A stretch of 64,000 nucleotides of DNA from Tabrizicola piscis (GCF_003940805.1 NZ_CP034328.1:186001-250000); one strand, 5' to 3'. Positions 16,413-25,461 are shown, counted from the stretch's first letter. The notes: generated by a model from the letters alone, not told the origin. Program-made: numbers and translations.

Positions 16413-17606
16413 CTACGCGTCGCGCAGGGCGCTGCTGGTGGCCGTTTCGCACAACCGCTGATGTTCTTGAATCGCGAAGCGGTCGGTCATGCCGGCAATG
16501 TAATCCGCGATCACGCGGGCCAATTCGGTTTCATCCGTCGCGGCTGCGACATCGACCTGCCACTCCGGCGGCAGCAGCGTCGGGTCATTGAGAAAGAGCG
16601 GGAAGAGATCATCCAGCTTTTGCGTCACCTCGGCCCGGACGGCCATCACCGAGGGGGCGCGATACATCCGGGTAAACAGGAAGCTGCGCACCGCCTTCAG
16701 GTCCTGGTAGAGCGGTTTGGAAAAGCGGATCACCGTCGTGCCGAGGTGGCGGATATCCTCGACCGATTTCGGCTGGGCCGCAGCAAGGCGGTTCTGGGCG
16801 ACGGCGATCACGTCTTCGACCATCCGGCCAAAGACCCGGCGCAGGGCTTCGTGCCGGCGGCGCATCTTTTCAAGGCCCGGATAGAGGCTGTCTACCTCGT
16901 CAAAGGCGGGGCCGGTGACGGGAAGCTCCATCAGGTCATCCTCGGTGAACAGACCCGACCGCAGCCCGTCGTGCAGGTCATGGTGCGAATAGGCCACGTC
17001 ATCGGCGATGGCGGCCACTTGCGCCTCGGCGCTGGCATGCGTGTCAAGCCCAAGGTCCCATTGGGCGTTCACTTCGGCCAGGGCATAGGGCAGCGGGCCT
17101 GCGTGTTTGGCATCGGCGTTGGGGCCGGTCACGGGGCCGTTGTGTTTGGCAATGCCTTCAAGGGTTTCCCATGTGAGGTTCAACCCGTCGAAATCGGCAT
17201 AGTGGCGTTCCAGGCGGGTGACGATCCGCAACGCCTGGGCGTTGTGGTCAAAGCCGCCATAGGGGGCCATCAGCCGTTCCATCGCGTCTTCGCCGGTATG
17301 GCCAAAGGGCGTGTGGCCAAGGTCATGGGCCAAGGCCACCGCTTCGGCAAGGTCGGTGTTCAGGCCAAGCACCCCGGCGATCGTGCGGGCGACCTGGGCC
17401 ACCTCGATCGTGTGGGTCAGGCGGGTGCGGTAATAGTCGCCCTCATGTTCCACAAAGACTTGCGTCTTGTGTTTCAGACGGCGAAACGCGCTGGAATGGA
17501 TGATCCGGTCGCGGTCGCGCTGATAGGGCGACCGGAACGAGGACAGCCGTTCGGGCCAAAGCCGCCCGCGCGAGGCATCGGGTTGGCAGGCGTAGGGTTC
17601 CAGCAT
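16413..17606 (-). CDS. dgt: Deoxyguanosinetriphosphate triphosphohydrolase (dGTPase-like HD hydrolase)
   Basis: 397 residues, the alphaproteobacterial Dgt-like length. The HD-domain residues lie in RLKHKTQVF, RTRLTHTIEVAQVAR and AHDLGHTPFGHTGEDAM, with a later metal Asp in ADDVAYSHHDLHDG. The family hydrolyses dNTPs to deoxynucleoside and triphosphate and helps set dNTP pools. It is divergent from the erpA-like gene with 72 bases between. The start at 17606 fits the family N terminus (ACQPDASRGR). Confidence 0.92.
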   Translation of the reverse strand: MLEPYACQPDASRGRLWPERLSSFRSPYQRDRDRIIHSSAFRRLKHKTQVFVEHEGDYYRTRLTHTIEVAQVARTIAGVLGLNTDLAEAVALAHDLGHTPFGHTGEDAMERLMAPYGGFDHNAQALRIVTRLERHYADFDGLNLTWETLEGIAKHNGPVTGPNADAKHAGPLPYALAEVNAQWDLGLDTHASAEAQVAAIADDVAYSHHDLHDGLRSGLFTEDDLMELPVTGPAFDEVDSLYPGLEKMRRRHEALRRVFGRMVEDVIAVAQNRLAAAQPKSVEDIRHLGTTVIRFSKPLYQDLKAVRSFLFTRMYRAPSVMAVRAEVTQKLDDLFPLFLNDPTLLPPEWQVDVAAATDETELARVIADYIAGMTDRFAIQEHQRLCETATSSALRDA

Positions 17607-17678
17607 CAGGGCCTCGCTTGTTCGGGGCAGAGGATTGACCTATATTCGTCAGGTGCGCGGAAGGATACCGGAACAGCC

Positions 17679-18011
17679 ATGGAACTCACACTGCCGCCGA
17701 AAGTGACCGACCGGGCCTTTGCAAGGCTGGCCGAAATCGCCGAACTGACGGGCGAAGTGAAATCCCTGCGGGTCGCCGTCGATGGCGGCGGCTGTTCGGG
17801 GTTTCAGTATGACATCCGGCTGGATGATGCAGCGGCGGATGATCTGGTGCTGGAAAAGGATGGGCAGAAAGTGCTGGTGGACAGTGTCAGCCTGCCCTTT
17901 CTGGCCAATGCCGTGATCGACTTCACCGATGAGCTGATCGGCGCGCGTTTCGTGGTGCAGAACCCGAATGCGACATCAAGCTGCGGCTGCGGCACGTCTT
18001 TTTCGATCTGA
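17679..18011 (+). CDS. erpA: Iron-sulfur cluster insertion protein ErpA / A-type carrier
   Basis: 110 residues, the standard A-type carrier length. The three cluster ligands are visible: Cys39 in GGGCSGFQY and Cys102 and Cys104 in the C-terminal SSCGCGTSF. A-type carriers take [Fe-S] clusters from the Isc or Suf scaffold and deliver them to apoproteins. AAGGA precedes the ATG. ErpA versus IscA cannot be settled by eye, but the sequence and its isolation from an isc operon favour ErpA. Confidence 0.88.
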   Translation: MELTLPPKVTDRAFARLAEIAELTGEVKSLRVAVDGGGCSGFQYDIRLDDAAADDLVLEKDGQKVLVDSVSLPFLANAVIDFTDELIGARFVVQNPNATSSCGCGTSFSI

Positions 18012-18079
18012 CGATCATTTTTCCGTGGTCTGCGGGTCGGCCCGCGCTAACTCCGGCATCAGAGTGCGGAGGGTGCCGG

Positions 18080-18799
18080 ATGACTGTTGTTCTGATGCTG
18101 GGATCGGCCCCCATGGCGGCAGAGGCGGCAAGTTGGCCGCGTGCGCCGTTCCACAAGGTGGTCGCGATCAACAACGCCTGGCGGGTCCGGACGGATTGGG
18201 ATGCAGCGGTGTTCCCGTGGGATTTCCCCAAAGACCGGCGGCCGGTCGCCGGGCCGGGCCAAACCATGGTCACGGAAGATGACTTTGTGCCCGTCCAGAA
18301 CGCCTTCGGGGGTTTTGTTTACGCAGGCGCCACAATGGCGTTCACTGCAGGCTATTGGGCGCTGGGAACGCTACGGCCCACCGTGATCGCCGCCTTCGGC
18401 TGCGACATGCATTATGCGGCAACCGGACAGACCCATTTCTACGGCACCGGTGCGCCTGACCCGCTGCGCAAGGACATCTCGCTGCGGTCGCTGGAAGCGA
18501 AGTCGGCCCGGTTGATGGTGCTTGCGGCGATGCAGGGCTGCGCGATGGTGAACCTGTCCACCGGGCCGTCGCGGCTGATCTTTCCGCGGGTGTCCCGGTC
18601 GGCAGCGGGCCTCGCAAGACCCCAGCCCTTCTGCCCCGACACGGCGGACAAGGCCTTGGCGGCAGAGGCGGCGCTTGGCTACGTCGTGCCGTCGGGCCGG
18701 TACTGGGAAGAATCCGGGCGCTTTGATCCGCGCGAACTGGACCGGCTGGATGCACTTTGGGTGAAGGCTGCCAGCCTGCCCTTGCGACAGACGGCTTGA
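18080..18799 (+). CDS. Conserved hypothetical protein, Rossmann-like N terminus
   Basis: 239 residues. It opens with VVLMLGSAPMAAEAASW, reaches VVAINNAWRV, and later has GATMAFTAGYWALGTLRPTVIAAFGCDMHY and THFYGTGAPDPL. The pattern of a short beta strand with GSAP, a strand ending in NNAW, and FGCDMHY in front of a GTGxPDPL segment recalls the MptE/DUF115-like and sialyltransferase-like folds that bind nucleotides, but the match is only impressionistic. There is no signal peptide or membrane segment. It lies between erpA and xthA on the same strand. Function unknown. Confidence 0.75.
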   Translation: MTVVLMLGSAPMAAEAASWPRAPFHKVVAINNAWRVRTDWDAAVFPWDFPKDRRPVAGPGQTMVTEDDFVPVQNAFGGFVYAGATMAFTAGYWALGTLRPTVIAAFGCDMHYAATGQTHFYGTGAPDPLRKDISLRSLEAKSARLMVLAAMQGCAMVNLSTGPSRLIFPRVSRSAAGLARPQPFCPDTADKALAAEAALGYVVPSGRYWEESGRFDPRELDRLDALWVKAASLPLRQTA

Positions 18800-18846
18800 A
18801 CCCGGGGGTCAGGCGGGCCTAGAACGGGGACGACCGGAGGGCTGCT

Positions 18847-19626
18847 ATGAAACTTGCCACCTTCAACATCAACGGCATCAAGGCCCGGATCGAGGCTTTG
18901 CCCGCCTGGCTCGACAATGCCAAGCCGGATGTCGTCTGCCTGCAAGAGATCAAGTCGCTGGACGAAGGCTTTCCGCGCGAGGTTTTCGAAGGCTTGGGCT
19001 ACCAGGTGGAAACGCATGGCCAGAAGGGCTTCAACGGCGTCGCGATCCTGTCAAAGCTGGCGCTCAGCGATGTGCGCAGGGGCCTGCCGGGCGATGACAC
19101 CGACGAACAGGCGCGCTGGATCGAAGCGGTGGTGGACGGGCCACGCCCTGTCCGGGTGTGCGGGCTCTACCTGCCGAACGGCAACCCCGCGCCGGGGCCG
19201 AAGTATGACTACAAGCTCGCCTGGATGACCCGGATGGAGGGCCGTATCCGCGATCTGCTGGCCAGCGAGGAACCCTTTGTCTGCCTTGGCGACTACAACG
19301 TCATCCCGCAGGCCATGGATGCGGCAAAGCCGGAAAACTGGGTCACCGATGCGCTTTACCTGCCGCAAAGCCGTGAGGCATTCCGTCGGATGCTGAACCT
19401 TGGCCTGACCGACGCGATTCGGGCGCGTCAGCCGGGGCCCGGGATCTATACGTTCTGGGACTATCAGGCCGGCGCGTGGGAGCGGAACAACGGCATCCGG
19501 ATCGACCATCTGCTTTTGTCGCCGCAAGCCGCCGACCGGCTGGAAGAGACCGGCATCGACAAGGCGGTGCGGGGCGGTGACAAGCCTTCGGACCATGTGC
19601 CAGTCTGGGTGCGGCTGGCGGCCTGA
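18847..19626 (+). CDS. xthA: Exodeoxyribonuclease III
   Basis: 259 residues. Endonuclease/exonuclease/phosphatase motifs are present: FNINGIKAR at the start, LQEIKS with the metal Glu, LYLPNGNP, CLGDYNVIP, and the C-terminal NNGIRIDHLLLS and KPSDHVPV with the catalytic Asp-His. It cuts at abasic sites and removes 3' blocks in base excision repair. The ATG at 18847 follows GGAGGG. Confidence 0.95.
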   Translation: MKLATFNINGIKARIEALPAWLDNAKPDVVCLQEIKSLDEGFPREVFEGLGYQVETHGQKGFNGVAILSKLALSDVRRGLPGDDTDEQARWIEAVVDGPRPVRVCGLYLPNGNPAPGPKYDYKLAWMTRMEGRIRDLLASEEPFVCLGDYNVIPQAMDAAKPENWVTDALYLPQSREAFRRMLNLGLTDAIRARQPGPGIYTFWDYQAGAWERNNGIRIDHLLLSPQAADRLEETGIDKAVRGGDKPSDHVPVWVRLAA

Positions 19627-19646
19627 CAGTCAGGGTCCCTGCGCGA

Positions 19647-20843
19647 CTATCCTTGCGGACCGGCAAGCGTAACGTCGTGGCCGTACAGCCAGTCGAACCG
19701 GGACAGCATCGTCCCCGGCGACACCCGCCCCAACAGGCGCATCCCGCTATGGCCAATCATGCGCGGCAGGCCGGACAGGTGATAGGCCCGGGCATTGGCA
19801 TTGGCAGCCGCAACGATCCGCGTCGTCCGGGGCTTGCGAAGCGTCTGATAAGCGGCCAGTGCCGCCGCAACCGTGTCATGTTTGGCAAGGACATCGGCCA
19901 GAACCCAGGCATCCTCCAGCGCCATCGAGGCCCCCTGAGCCAGAAAGGGCAAGGTCGGATGCGCCGCATCGCCAAGGATCGCGACCGCGCCCTGCGGCAG
20001 GCTGCGGGTCCAGATACCTGCGACAGGATGGCGGAACAGACCCCAGAGCCACGGATCCTCAACCTGATCCAGCCAGGCACGGACACGGGGGGAAAAGCCG
20101 GCAAAGGCAAGGCGCAGGTCCATCGGATCATCCCGCAGGGTCCAGCTTTCCTCGGCCCATTTCTGGCGTTCTTCGACCGCCACGATGTTGCGCAAGGTCC
20201 CGCCGCGCAGGGGATAGCTGACAAGGTGGCGTCCCGGGCCCATATGCACCTCGGCCACGGGCTGTGGGTTTGGTTCAGCCGGAATCACCGCGCGCCACGC
20301 CACTTGCCCGGTGAAGAATGGCGTTTCCTCACCATTCAGGGCCGTCCGCAAACGGGAATGGAGACCATCCGCACCAATCAGCAGCGGGCTTTCCAGCCGC
20401 TCCCCGCCTTCCAGCAGGACGGCAGGGGTTGGGCCGGACAGATCGACCGACTCGATCCGCGACAGCAGGCGCAGGTTCACCCCAGCCTCGGTCGCGGCGG
20501 CCAGCAAAAGGGCGATCAGGTCGGCCCGGTGCAGGAAATGATAGCCCTGCCCCGGTCGCAGGCGCGCAAGGTCAAGCCGCGCCACGCCATCGCCGGTCGG
20601 CCCGTCGATCAATGCCACGGCCTCGGCCCGCATTGACGCCGCATCAAGCGCCTCTTGCAGCCCCAAAGCCCGCAGCACCGCCGCGCCGTTGGGCGAAATC
20701 TGCAGCCCCGCGCCCACTTCGCGGATCGCGTCGGCCTGTTCCAGAACGGTGACGGATGCCCCCCGCAGCGCCAAGGCGCGCGCCACGGCCAACCCCGCAA
20801 CCCCGGCACCCACCACGGTAACCTTTTGGCCGATCAGGCTCAT
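19647..20843 (-). CDS. FAD-dependent monooxygenase (salicylate/hydroxybenzoate hydroxylase type)
   Basis: 398 residues of the PHBH-like flavoprotein monooxygenase family: GAGVAGLAVARALALRGASVTVLEQ binds the FAD ADP moiety near the N terminus, the DG motif is GADGLHSRLR, and the second FAD motif is AILGDAAHPTLPFLAQGASMALEDA. Group members hydroxylate aromatic acids or other ring substrates with NAD(P)H. ATG 20843 is preferred because the Rossmann motif follows at once. No aromatic-pathway neighbours help identify the substrate. Older annotations often name such proteins salicylate hydroxylase; that is not supported here. Confidence 0.85.
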   Translation of the reverse strand: MSLIGQKVTVVGAGVAGLAVARALALRGASVTVLEQADAIREVGAGLQISPNGAAVLRALGLQEALDAASMRAEAVALIDGPTGDGVARLDLARLRPGQGYHFLHRADLIALLLAAATEAGVNLRLLSRIESVDLSGPTPAVLLEGGERLESPLLIGADGLHSRLRTALNGEETPFFTGQVAWRAVIPAEPNPQPVAEVHMGPGRHLVSYPLRGGTLRNIVAVEERQKWAEESWTLRDDPMDLRLAFAGFSPRVRAWLDQVEDPWLWGLFRHPVAGIWTRSLPQGAVAILGDAAHPTLPFLAQGASMALEDAWVLADVLAKHDTVAAALAAYQTLRKPRTTRIVAAANANARAYHLSGLPRMIGHSGMRLLGRVSPGTMLSRFDWLYGHDVTLAGPQG

Positions 20844-20856
20844 CGCGTCCCCCACT

Positions 20857-20886
20857 AACGAAAACGCCGGACCAAAGGCCCGGCGC
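20857..20886 (-). terminator. Terminator downstream of dksA (minus strand)
   Basis: On the minus strand GCGCCGGGCC pairs with GGTCCGGCGT (two wobble pairs) around TTT and is followed by TTTCGTT. It begins 26 bases after the dksA stop, so it would end that message before the monooxygenase gene. Confidence 0.65.
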
Positions 20887-20912
20887 AAACAGTATCACAT
20901 GCCGCCGGGCGG

Positions 20913-21335
20913 TCAGTCTTCGCGGTGCACCTTTTCCCGACGCTCGTGCTTTTCCTGCGCTTCCAGCGTCATCGTGGCGATCGGGCGGGCATCCAGACGC
21001 TTGAGGCTGATCGGCTCACCGGTCACGTCGCAATAGCCAAACTCGCCATTGTCGATCCGGCGCAGCGCGGCGTCGATCTTGCCCACCAGCTTGCGCTGAC
21101 GGTCCCGGGTGCGCAGTTCCAGCGCGCGGTCGGTCTCTTCCGAAGCGCGATCGGCGATGTCGGGCACGTTGCGGCCCGAGTCCTGCAGGCTGTCGATCGT
21201 TTCGGCCGACTGGTCCAGCAGCTCCTGCTTCCAGACCAGAAGCTTGCGGCGGAAATACTCCAGCTGCCGGTCATTCATGAAGGGTTCGTCCTCGGCGGGA
21301 CGATAGTCGTCAGGGAGGAAAACCTCAGCCTTCAT
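20913..21335 (-). CDS. dksA: RNA polymerase-binding transcription factor DksA
   Basis: 140 residues. The alphaproteobacterial DksA layout is seen: an N-terminal AEVFLPDDYRPAEDEPFMNDRQLEYFRRKLL, the long coiled coil with an acidic tip region (NVPDIADRASEETDRALELRTRDRQ), and the C-terminal globular segment. The zinc finger is reduced: FGYCDVTGEPI keeps one Cys and the second CxxC is replaced by TMTLEAQ, so it should not bind zinc like E. coli DksA. It modulates rRNA and amino-acid promoters with ppGpp. ATG 21335 has AGGAG at nine bases; an in-frame ATG at 21386 with its own AGGAG at seven bases is a serious alternative that would add 17 residues. Confidence 0.92.
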   Translation of the reverse strand: MKAEVFLPDDYRPAEDEPFMNDRQLEYFRRKLLVWKQELLDQSAETIDSLQDSGRNVPDIADRASEETDRALELRTRDRQRKLVGKIDAALRRIDNGEFGYCDVTGEPISLKRLDARPIATMTLEAQEKHERREKVHRED

Positions 21336-21506
21336 TGACACTCTCTCCTTTGCGCCGGATCGCTCCGACAGGTGGGCTTCTGTCATGATGCGCTCCTGTT
21401 GCCGCGCATTTAGCCCAAGGCCGTGGCAATGTCACTAGCGGTTGCGACATTTTCTGCGGCTCGGTAGGGTTTGTGAAAGGACTGCAAACAGGATGTTGAA
21501 AGCGCA

Positions 21507-22346
21507 ATGAAATTTGCAACCACCGATGGCTATGTCGCGACCGAAGACCTGACGGTGGCGGTCAATGCCGCAGTCACGCTGCAGCGGCCCCTGCTGGTCA
21601 ACGGTGAACCGGGCACCGGCAAGACCGAACTTGCGCGACAGGTGGCACAGGCCCTGAATCTGCCCCTGATTGAATGGCACGTGAAATCAACCACAAAGGC
21701 GCATCAGGGCTTGTATGAATATGACGCCGTCGGTCGGTTGCGCGACAGCCAGCTTGGCGATGCGCGGGTGAACGACGTGCGCAACTACATCCGCAAGGGC
21801 AAACTTTGGCAGGCGTTTGAGGCTGACAACCGTGTCGTCCTGCTGATCGACGAGATCGACAAGGCGGATATCGAATTTCCGAACGACCTCCTTCAGGAAC
21901 TCGACCGGATGGAGTTTCACGTTTACGAGACGGGCGAGACGGTGCGCGCGCACCTGCGCCCGGTCGTCATCATCACCTCGAACAACGAAAAGGACCTGCC
22001 GGATGCCTTTCTGCGCCGGTGTTTCTTTCACTACATCCGTTTTCCCGATCCCGAAACGCTGGCCGCCATCGTGCGGGTGCATTTTCCCGGCATCAAGGAC
22101 GCACTGCTGACCGCCGCGCTGACCCAGTTCTTCGAACTGCGCGAAGTGCCGGGGCTGAAGAAGAAACCCTCGACCAGCGAGGTTCTGGACTGGCTCCGGC
22201 TGCTCTTGGCCGAGGATTTGGCGCCTGAGGACCTGCGCAAGGACCCAAGAAGCGCCCTGCCCCGGTTGCACGGCGCGCTGTTGAAGAACGAACAGGACGT
22301 GCAACTGTTCGAACGGCTGGCTTTCATGGCGCGTGGCCAGAGATAG
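21507..22346 (+). CDS. MoxR-type AAA+ ATPase
   Basis: 279 residues. Walker A GEPGTGKT is at 33-40 and Walker B LLIDEID at about 112-118 (D115, E116), with sensor 1 IITSNNEKDLPDAFLRRC. This is the MoxR clade (CoxD-like) that works with VWA-domain partners as a chaperone for enzyme or complex maturation. A CoxE-like VWA protein is encoded 1.8 kb downstream at 24167, which fits the usual pairing. Its substrate complex is unknown. Confidence 0.9.
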   Translation: MKFATTDGYVATEDLTVAVNAAVTLQRPLLVNGEPGTGKTELARQVAQALNLPLIEWHVKSTTKAHQGLYEYDAVGRLRDSQLGDARVNDVRNYIRKGKLWQAFEADNRVVLLIDEIDKADIEFPNDLLQELDRMEFHVYETGETVRAHLRPVVIITSNNEKDLPDAFLRRCFFHYIRFPDPETLAAIVRVHFPGIKDALLTAALTQFFELREVPGLKKKPSTSEVLDWLRLLLAEDLAPEDLRKDPRSALPRLHGALLKNEQDVQLFERLAFMARGQR

Positions 22347-22631
22347 CAGGAAAGCCTTTGGCAGTGGGCCGATGCGCCCGGCGTGTTGGTCCACAGTCAC
22401 CACAGGCCCGAATCATCGCAAGCCTGCGTTTTCCGGCGCAACGCCAGCGATTCGGGCGGGTTTCTGTAACATTCCGTGATGCCTCTGGATAAATCTGGTC
22501 CCGCCAATCACTTCAACCGCGAGGGGTAGTGTACGGAAAAACCAGAATTTTTGCGGAATTGACTTAATGACACCTCGGGGCAGACACTGGCACAGCTCCA
22601 TCTGCCGGGGCGCTGCCACATCAGGTCTGCC
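22347..22631. other. Intergenic stretch with a 9-bp inverted repeat
   Basis: GCCCGAATC (22406-22414) pairs with GATTCGGGC (22449-22457), with a TGCG/CGCA inner stem. It could be a terminator after the MoxR gene. The AT-richer stretch at about 22530-22565 probably holds the promoter of the DUF2927 gene. No coding sequence was seen. Confidence 0.45.
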
Positions 22632-23957
22632 ATGCGCCTGCCGTTCCTTTTCGCCGCCTTCTGCGTGGTCGCGTCCTGCGCGCCACCTGCACAGGTGTCG
22701 AAAAGCCAACCTCAGGCCGAGGTGGGCGTCGGCTTCGGAACAGGTTCGTTCGGTTTGGCCACGGGCGGCGGCGGCGGCTCGTCGCTGGCGCGGGATTTCA
22801 TGGACCTGACCTTTGCCATGGAAAGCGGCCGCGGGCTTGACGTGTTCAGCCGCTTTGAAGGGCCCGTGACGGTCGCCCTGACCGGTTCCGTGCCGCCGAC
22901 CGCGCCGCGTGATCTTGGCGCGCTGATTGGCCGCCTGCGGGCCGAGGCCGGGATCGACATCAGCCCCACCAACGGCGCGGCGACGATCACGGTGGAATTC
23001 GCCGAACGCTCCGCCCTGCGGCGACTTGCGCCGATGGCGGCCTGTTTTGTCGTGCCCAACGTGTCAACGCTGGCGGAATACCGGCGCGCGCGCGGGTCTG
23101 ACGCGGTGGACTGGGCGCAGGTGACCCGGCGCACTCGGGCAGCGATCTTCATCCCTTCGGACACCAGCCCGCAGGAAATCCGCGATTGCCTGCATGAGGA
23201 GCTGGCGCAGGCGCTGGGGCCGCTGAACGATCTTTACCGCCTGCCGGACAGTGTCTTCAACGACGACAACTTCCACTCCGTCCTGACCAGCTTTGACATG
23301 ACGATCCTGCGCGCGACCTATTCCCCCCGGCTTGCCAGCGGCATGACCCGGGCCGAGGTTGCGGCACGCCTGCCCTCGCTGCTTGGCGGCACGGGGATGA
23401 TGGGCAGCCAGACCCCGGGCGCATGGGTGCAGGCGATTGAGACCGCCCTTGGGCGGAAGGGGGCCGTCAACGCCCGGCTGCAATCGGCCGAACGGGCGCT
23501 GACCATCGCGCGCAGTGAGGGCTGGCAAGACGGCCGCCTTGCCTTCAGCCATTTCGCCGTGGCCCGCCTGTCTGCCGGCAGCGACCCGGCCCGCGCCCTG
23601 ACCGAGTTTGACCGGGCCGCCGCGATCTATTCCAGACTGCCGGGGGGCGACATCCATCTTGCCCATATCGACATGCAACTGGCAGCCATGGCGCTTGCCG
23701 GTGGCCTGTCCAACGAGGCGATGCGTCTGGCCGACCGCGCCATCCCTGTGGTCCAAAGCCACGAAAATGCCGCCCTCCTCGCCACGCTGATGCTCATCAA
23801 GGCCGAGGCGATGGAGCGTCTGGGTGACCCCAATGCTGCGGCGGCGCTGCGCCTCGACAGTCAGGGCTGGGCGCGCTATGGCTTCGGGCCTGACAGCGTG
23901 GTCAAGGCCCGGATGCGCGATATCGCCGCCGTGGCCGACCGTGCGGCAAACGGCTAA
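22632..23957 (+). CDS. DUF2927 domain-containing putative lipoprotein
   Basis: 441 residues. The N terminus FLFAAFCVVASCAPP looks like a lipoprotein signal with the lipidated Cys at about residue 16. Residues about 55-230 carry the DUF2927 hallmark, including CLHEELAQALGPLNDLYRLPDSVFNDDNFHSVLTSFD; the HEE motif is reminiscent of a metallopeptidase-like helix but its activity is unproven. The C-terminal part is helical and TPR-like. It probably faces the periplasm. It is followed closely by a small membrane protein and a VWA protein. Confidence 0.85.
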   Translation: MRLPFLFAAFCVVASCAPPAQVSKSQPQAEVGVGFGTGSFGLATGGGGGSSLARDFMDLTFAMESGRGLDVFSRFEGPVTVALTGSVPPTAPRDLGALIGRLRAEAGIDISPTNGAATITVEFAERSALRRLAPMAACFVVPNVSTLAEYRRARGSDAVDWAQVTRRTRAAIFIPSDTSPQEIRDCLHEELAQALGPLNDLYRLPDSVFNDDNFHSVLTSFDMTILRATYSPRLASGMTRAEVAARLPSLLGGTGMMGSQTPGAWVQAIETALGRKGAVNARLQSAERALTIARSEGWQDGRLAFSHFAVARLSAGSDPARALTEFDRAAAIYSRLPGGDIHLAHIDMQLAAMALAGGLSNEAMRLADRAIPVVQSHENAALLATLMLIKAEAMERLGDPNAAAALRLDSQGWARYGFGPDSVVKARMRDIAAVADRAANG

Positions 23958-23991
23958 GGCGGGGCGACTGACCCCGGCACATGGGGGCACA

Positions 23992-24162
23992 ATGTTCGTA
24001 ATCGGCGGTCTGGTTCTGGGGGCGATCGGCGGCGCGCTGACCGCGCGGCAGCGCGGCGGCAAGGCTGCCGACATCGCCCAATATGCCGCCGGTTTCGGCA
24101 TTGCCTTCGGACTTGCGGGCCTGTTCCTGACGCTGATCCTCGACCGGCTGCTGCTGGGCTAG
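23992..24162 (+). CDS. Small membrane protein with glycine-rich helix
   Basis: 56 residues with two hydrophobic segments: FVIGGLVLGAIGGALTA with a glycine-zipper spacing, and FGIAFGLAGLFLTLILDRLLLG. They are joined by a short basic loop (RQRGGKAAD). It lies 34 bases after the DUF2927 gene and 4 bases before the VWA gene, so the three are probably co-transcribed. No family function is known to me. Confidence 0.7.
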   Translation: MFVIGGLVLGAIGGALTARQRGGKAADIAQYAAGFGIAFGLAGLFLTLILDRLLLG

Positions 24163-24166
24163 GCGC

Positions 24167-25348
24167 ATGTTCCTCCCATTCTTCCAGACCTTGCGGGAAG
24201 AGGGGGTACCGGTTTCCCTGCGCGAATTCCTCGCCTTTCTCGAGGCGATGGTGGCCGGTGTTGCCACCTATGACCCCGAGGGGTTCTACCACCTTGCCCG
24301 CACGGTGATGGTCAAGGACGAACGCCACATCGATCGCTTTGACCGCGCCTTCGCCCGCAGCTTTGCGGGTTTGGAGGCGATCACCCCAGATCAGGTGCTT
24401 CAAGCCCTCGATCTGCCGAAGGAATGGCTGGAAAAACTGGCCGAACGGCATCTGACGGCTGAGGAACGGGAAGCGATCCAGGCGCTTGGCGGCTTTGACA
24501 AGCTGATGAAAACCCTGCGCGAACGGCTGGCCGAACAGAAGGGCCGCCATCAGGGCGGGTCGAAATGGATCGGCACCGCAGGCACCAGCCCGTTCGGCGC
24601 CTATGGCTACAACCCCGAAGGCGTGCGGATCGGCCAGGACGAAAGCCGCCACCGCCGCGCCGTCAAGGTCTGGGACCGGCGCGAGTTCCGCAATCTGGAT
24701 GGCGAAGCCGAGATCGGCACCCGCACCCTGAAACTCGCCCTGCGCCGCCTGCGCCGCTGGGCGCGTGAGGGCGCGGCCGAGGAGTTGGACCTTGACGGCA
24801 CGATCCGCGCCACGGCGGCGCAGGGCTGGCTGGACGTGCAGACCCGACCCGAGCGCAGAAATGCGGTGAAAGTCCTGCTCCTTCTCGACATCGGCGGATC
24901 GATGGACCCGCATGTCAAGGTGATGGAAGACCTCTTCACCGCCGCCAAGGCCGAGTTCCGGCATCTGGAGGTCTTCTACTTCCACAACTGCCCCTATGAG
25001 GGCCTCTGGCGTGACAATCGCCGCCGCTGGGATGCGCAAAGCCCGACGTGGGACGTGATCCGCACTTATGGCCCGGACTGGCGCCTGATCATCGTCGGGG
25101 ATGCAGCGATGAGCCCCTATGAAATCACCCACCCCGGCGGTGCCAACGAACACTGGAACCCCGAGGCGGGGGCGGTCTGGCTGCAACGGATTTTCGCACA
25201 GTGGCCGCATTATCTGTGGATCAACCCGGTGGCCGAAACGGATTGGGGCTACACCCAATCCACCCGCCTGATCCGCGAAATAGCTCAGAACCGGATGGTG
25301 CCGATGACACTGGACGGGCTGACGCGGGGGCTCAAGGACTTGCGCTGA
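24167..25348 (+). CDS. VWA domain-containing protein, CoxE-like
   Basis: 393 residues. The N-terminal region (FFQTLREEGVPVSLREFLAFLEAM) is typical of CoxE-like VWA proteins that pair with MoxR ATPases. The metal-ion-dependent adhesion site is partly kept: D241-I-G-G-S245 followed by MDPH. Later LIIVGDAAMSPYEI provides the Asp/Thr-like loop. A GTSPFGAYGYNPEGVRIG motif is family specific. It likely acts with the MoxR protein encoded at 21507. Confidence 0.88.
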   Translation: MFLPFFQTLREEGVPVSLREFLAFLEAMVAGVATYDPEGFYHLARTVMVKDERHIDRFDRAFARSFAGLEAITPDQVLQALDLPKEWLEKLAERHLTAEEREAIQALGGFDKLMKTLRERLAEQKGRHQGGSKWIGTAGTSPFGAYGYNPEGVRIGQDESRHRRAVKVWDRREFRNLDGEAEIGTRTLKLALRRLRRWAREGAAEELDLDGTIRATAAQGWLDVQTRPERRNAVKVLLLLDIGGSMDPHVKVMEDLFTAAKAEFRHLEVFYFHNCPYEGLWRDNRRRWDAQSPTWDVIRTYGPDWRLIIVGDAAMSPYEITHPGGANEHWNPEAGAVWLQRIFAQWPHYLWINPVAETDWGYTQSTRLIREIAQNRMVPMTLDGLTRGLKDLR

Positions 25349-25461
25349 TCCACCCCGGCAGGCGCGGTGCAACGCCCGGTCCATGGCGCGCCGACTCTAT
25401 TTGCAGCGGACGGATGTCGCAGTGGCTTTGCCAGCGGTCAAAGCGTGACTATATCCGTCGC

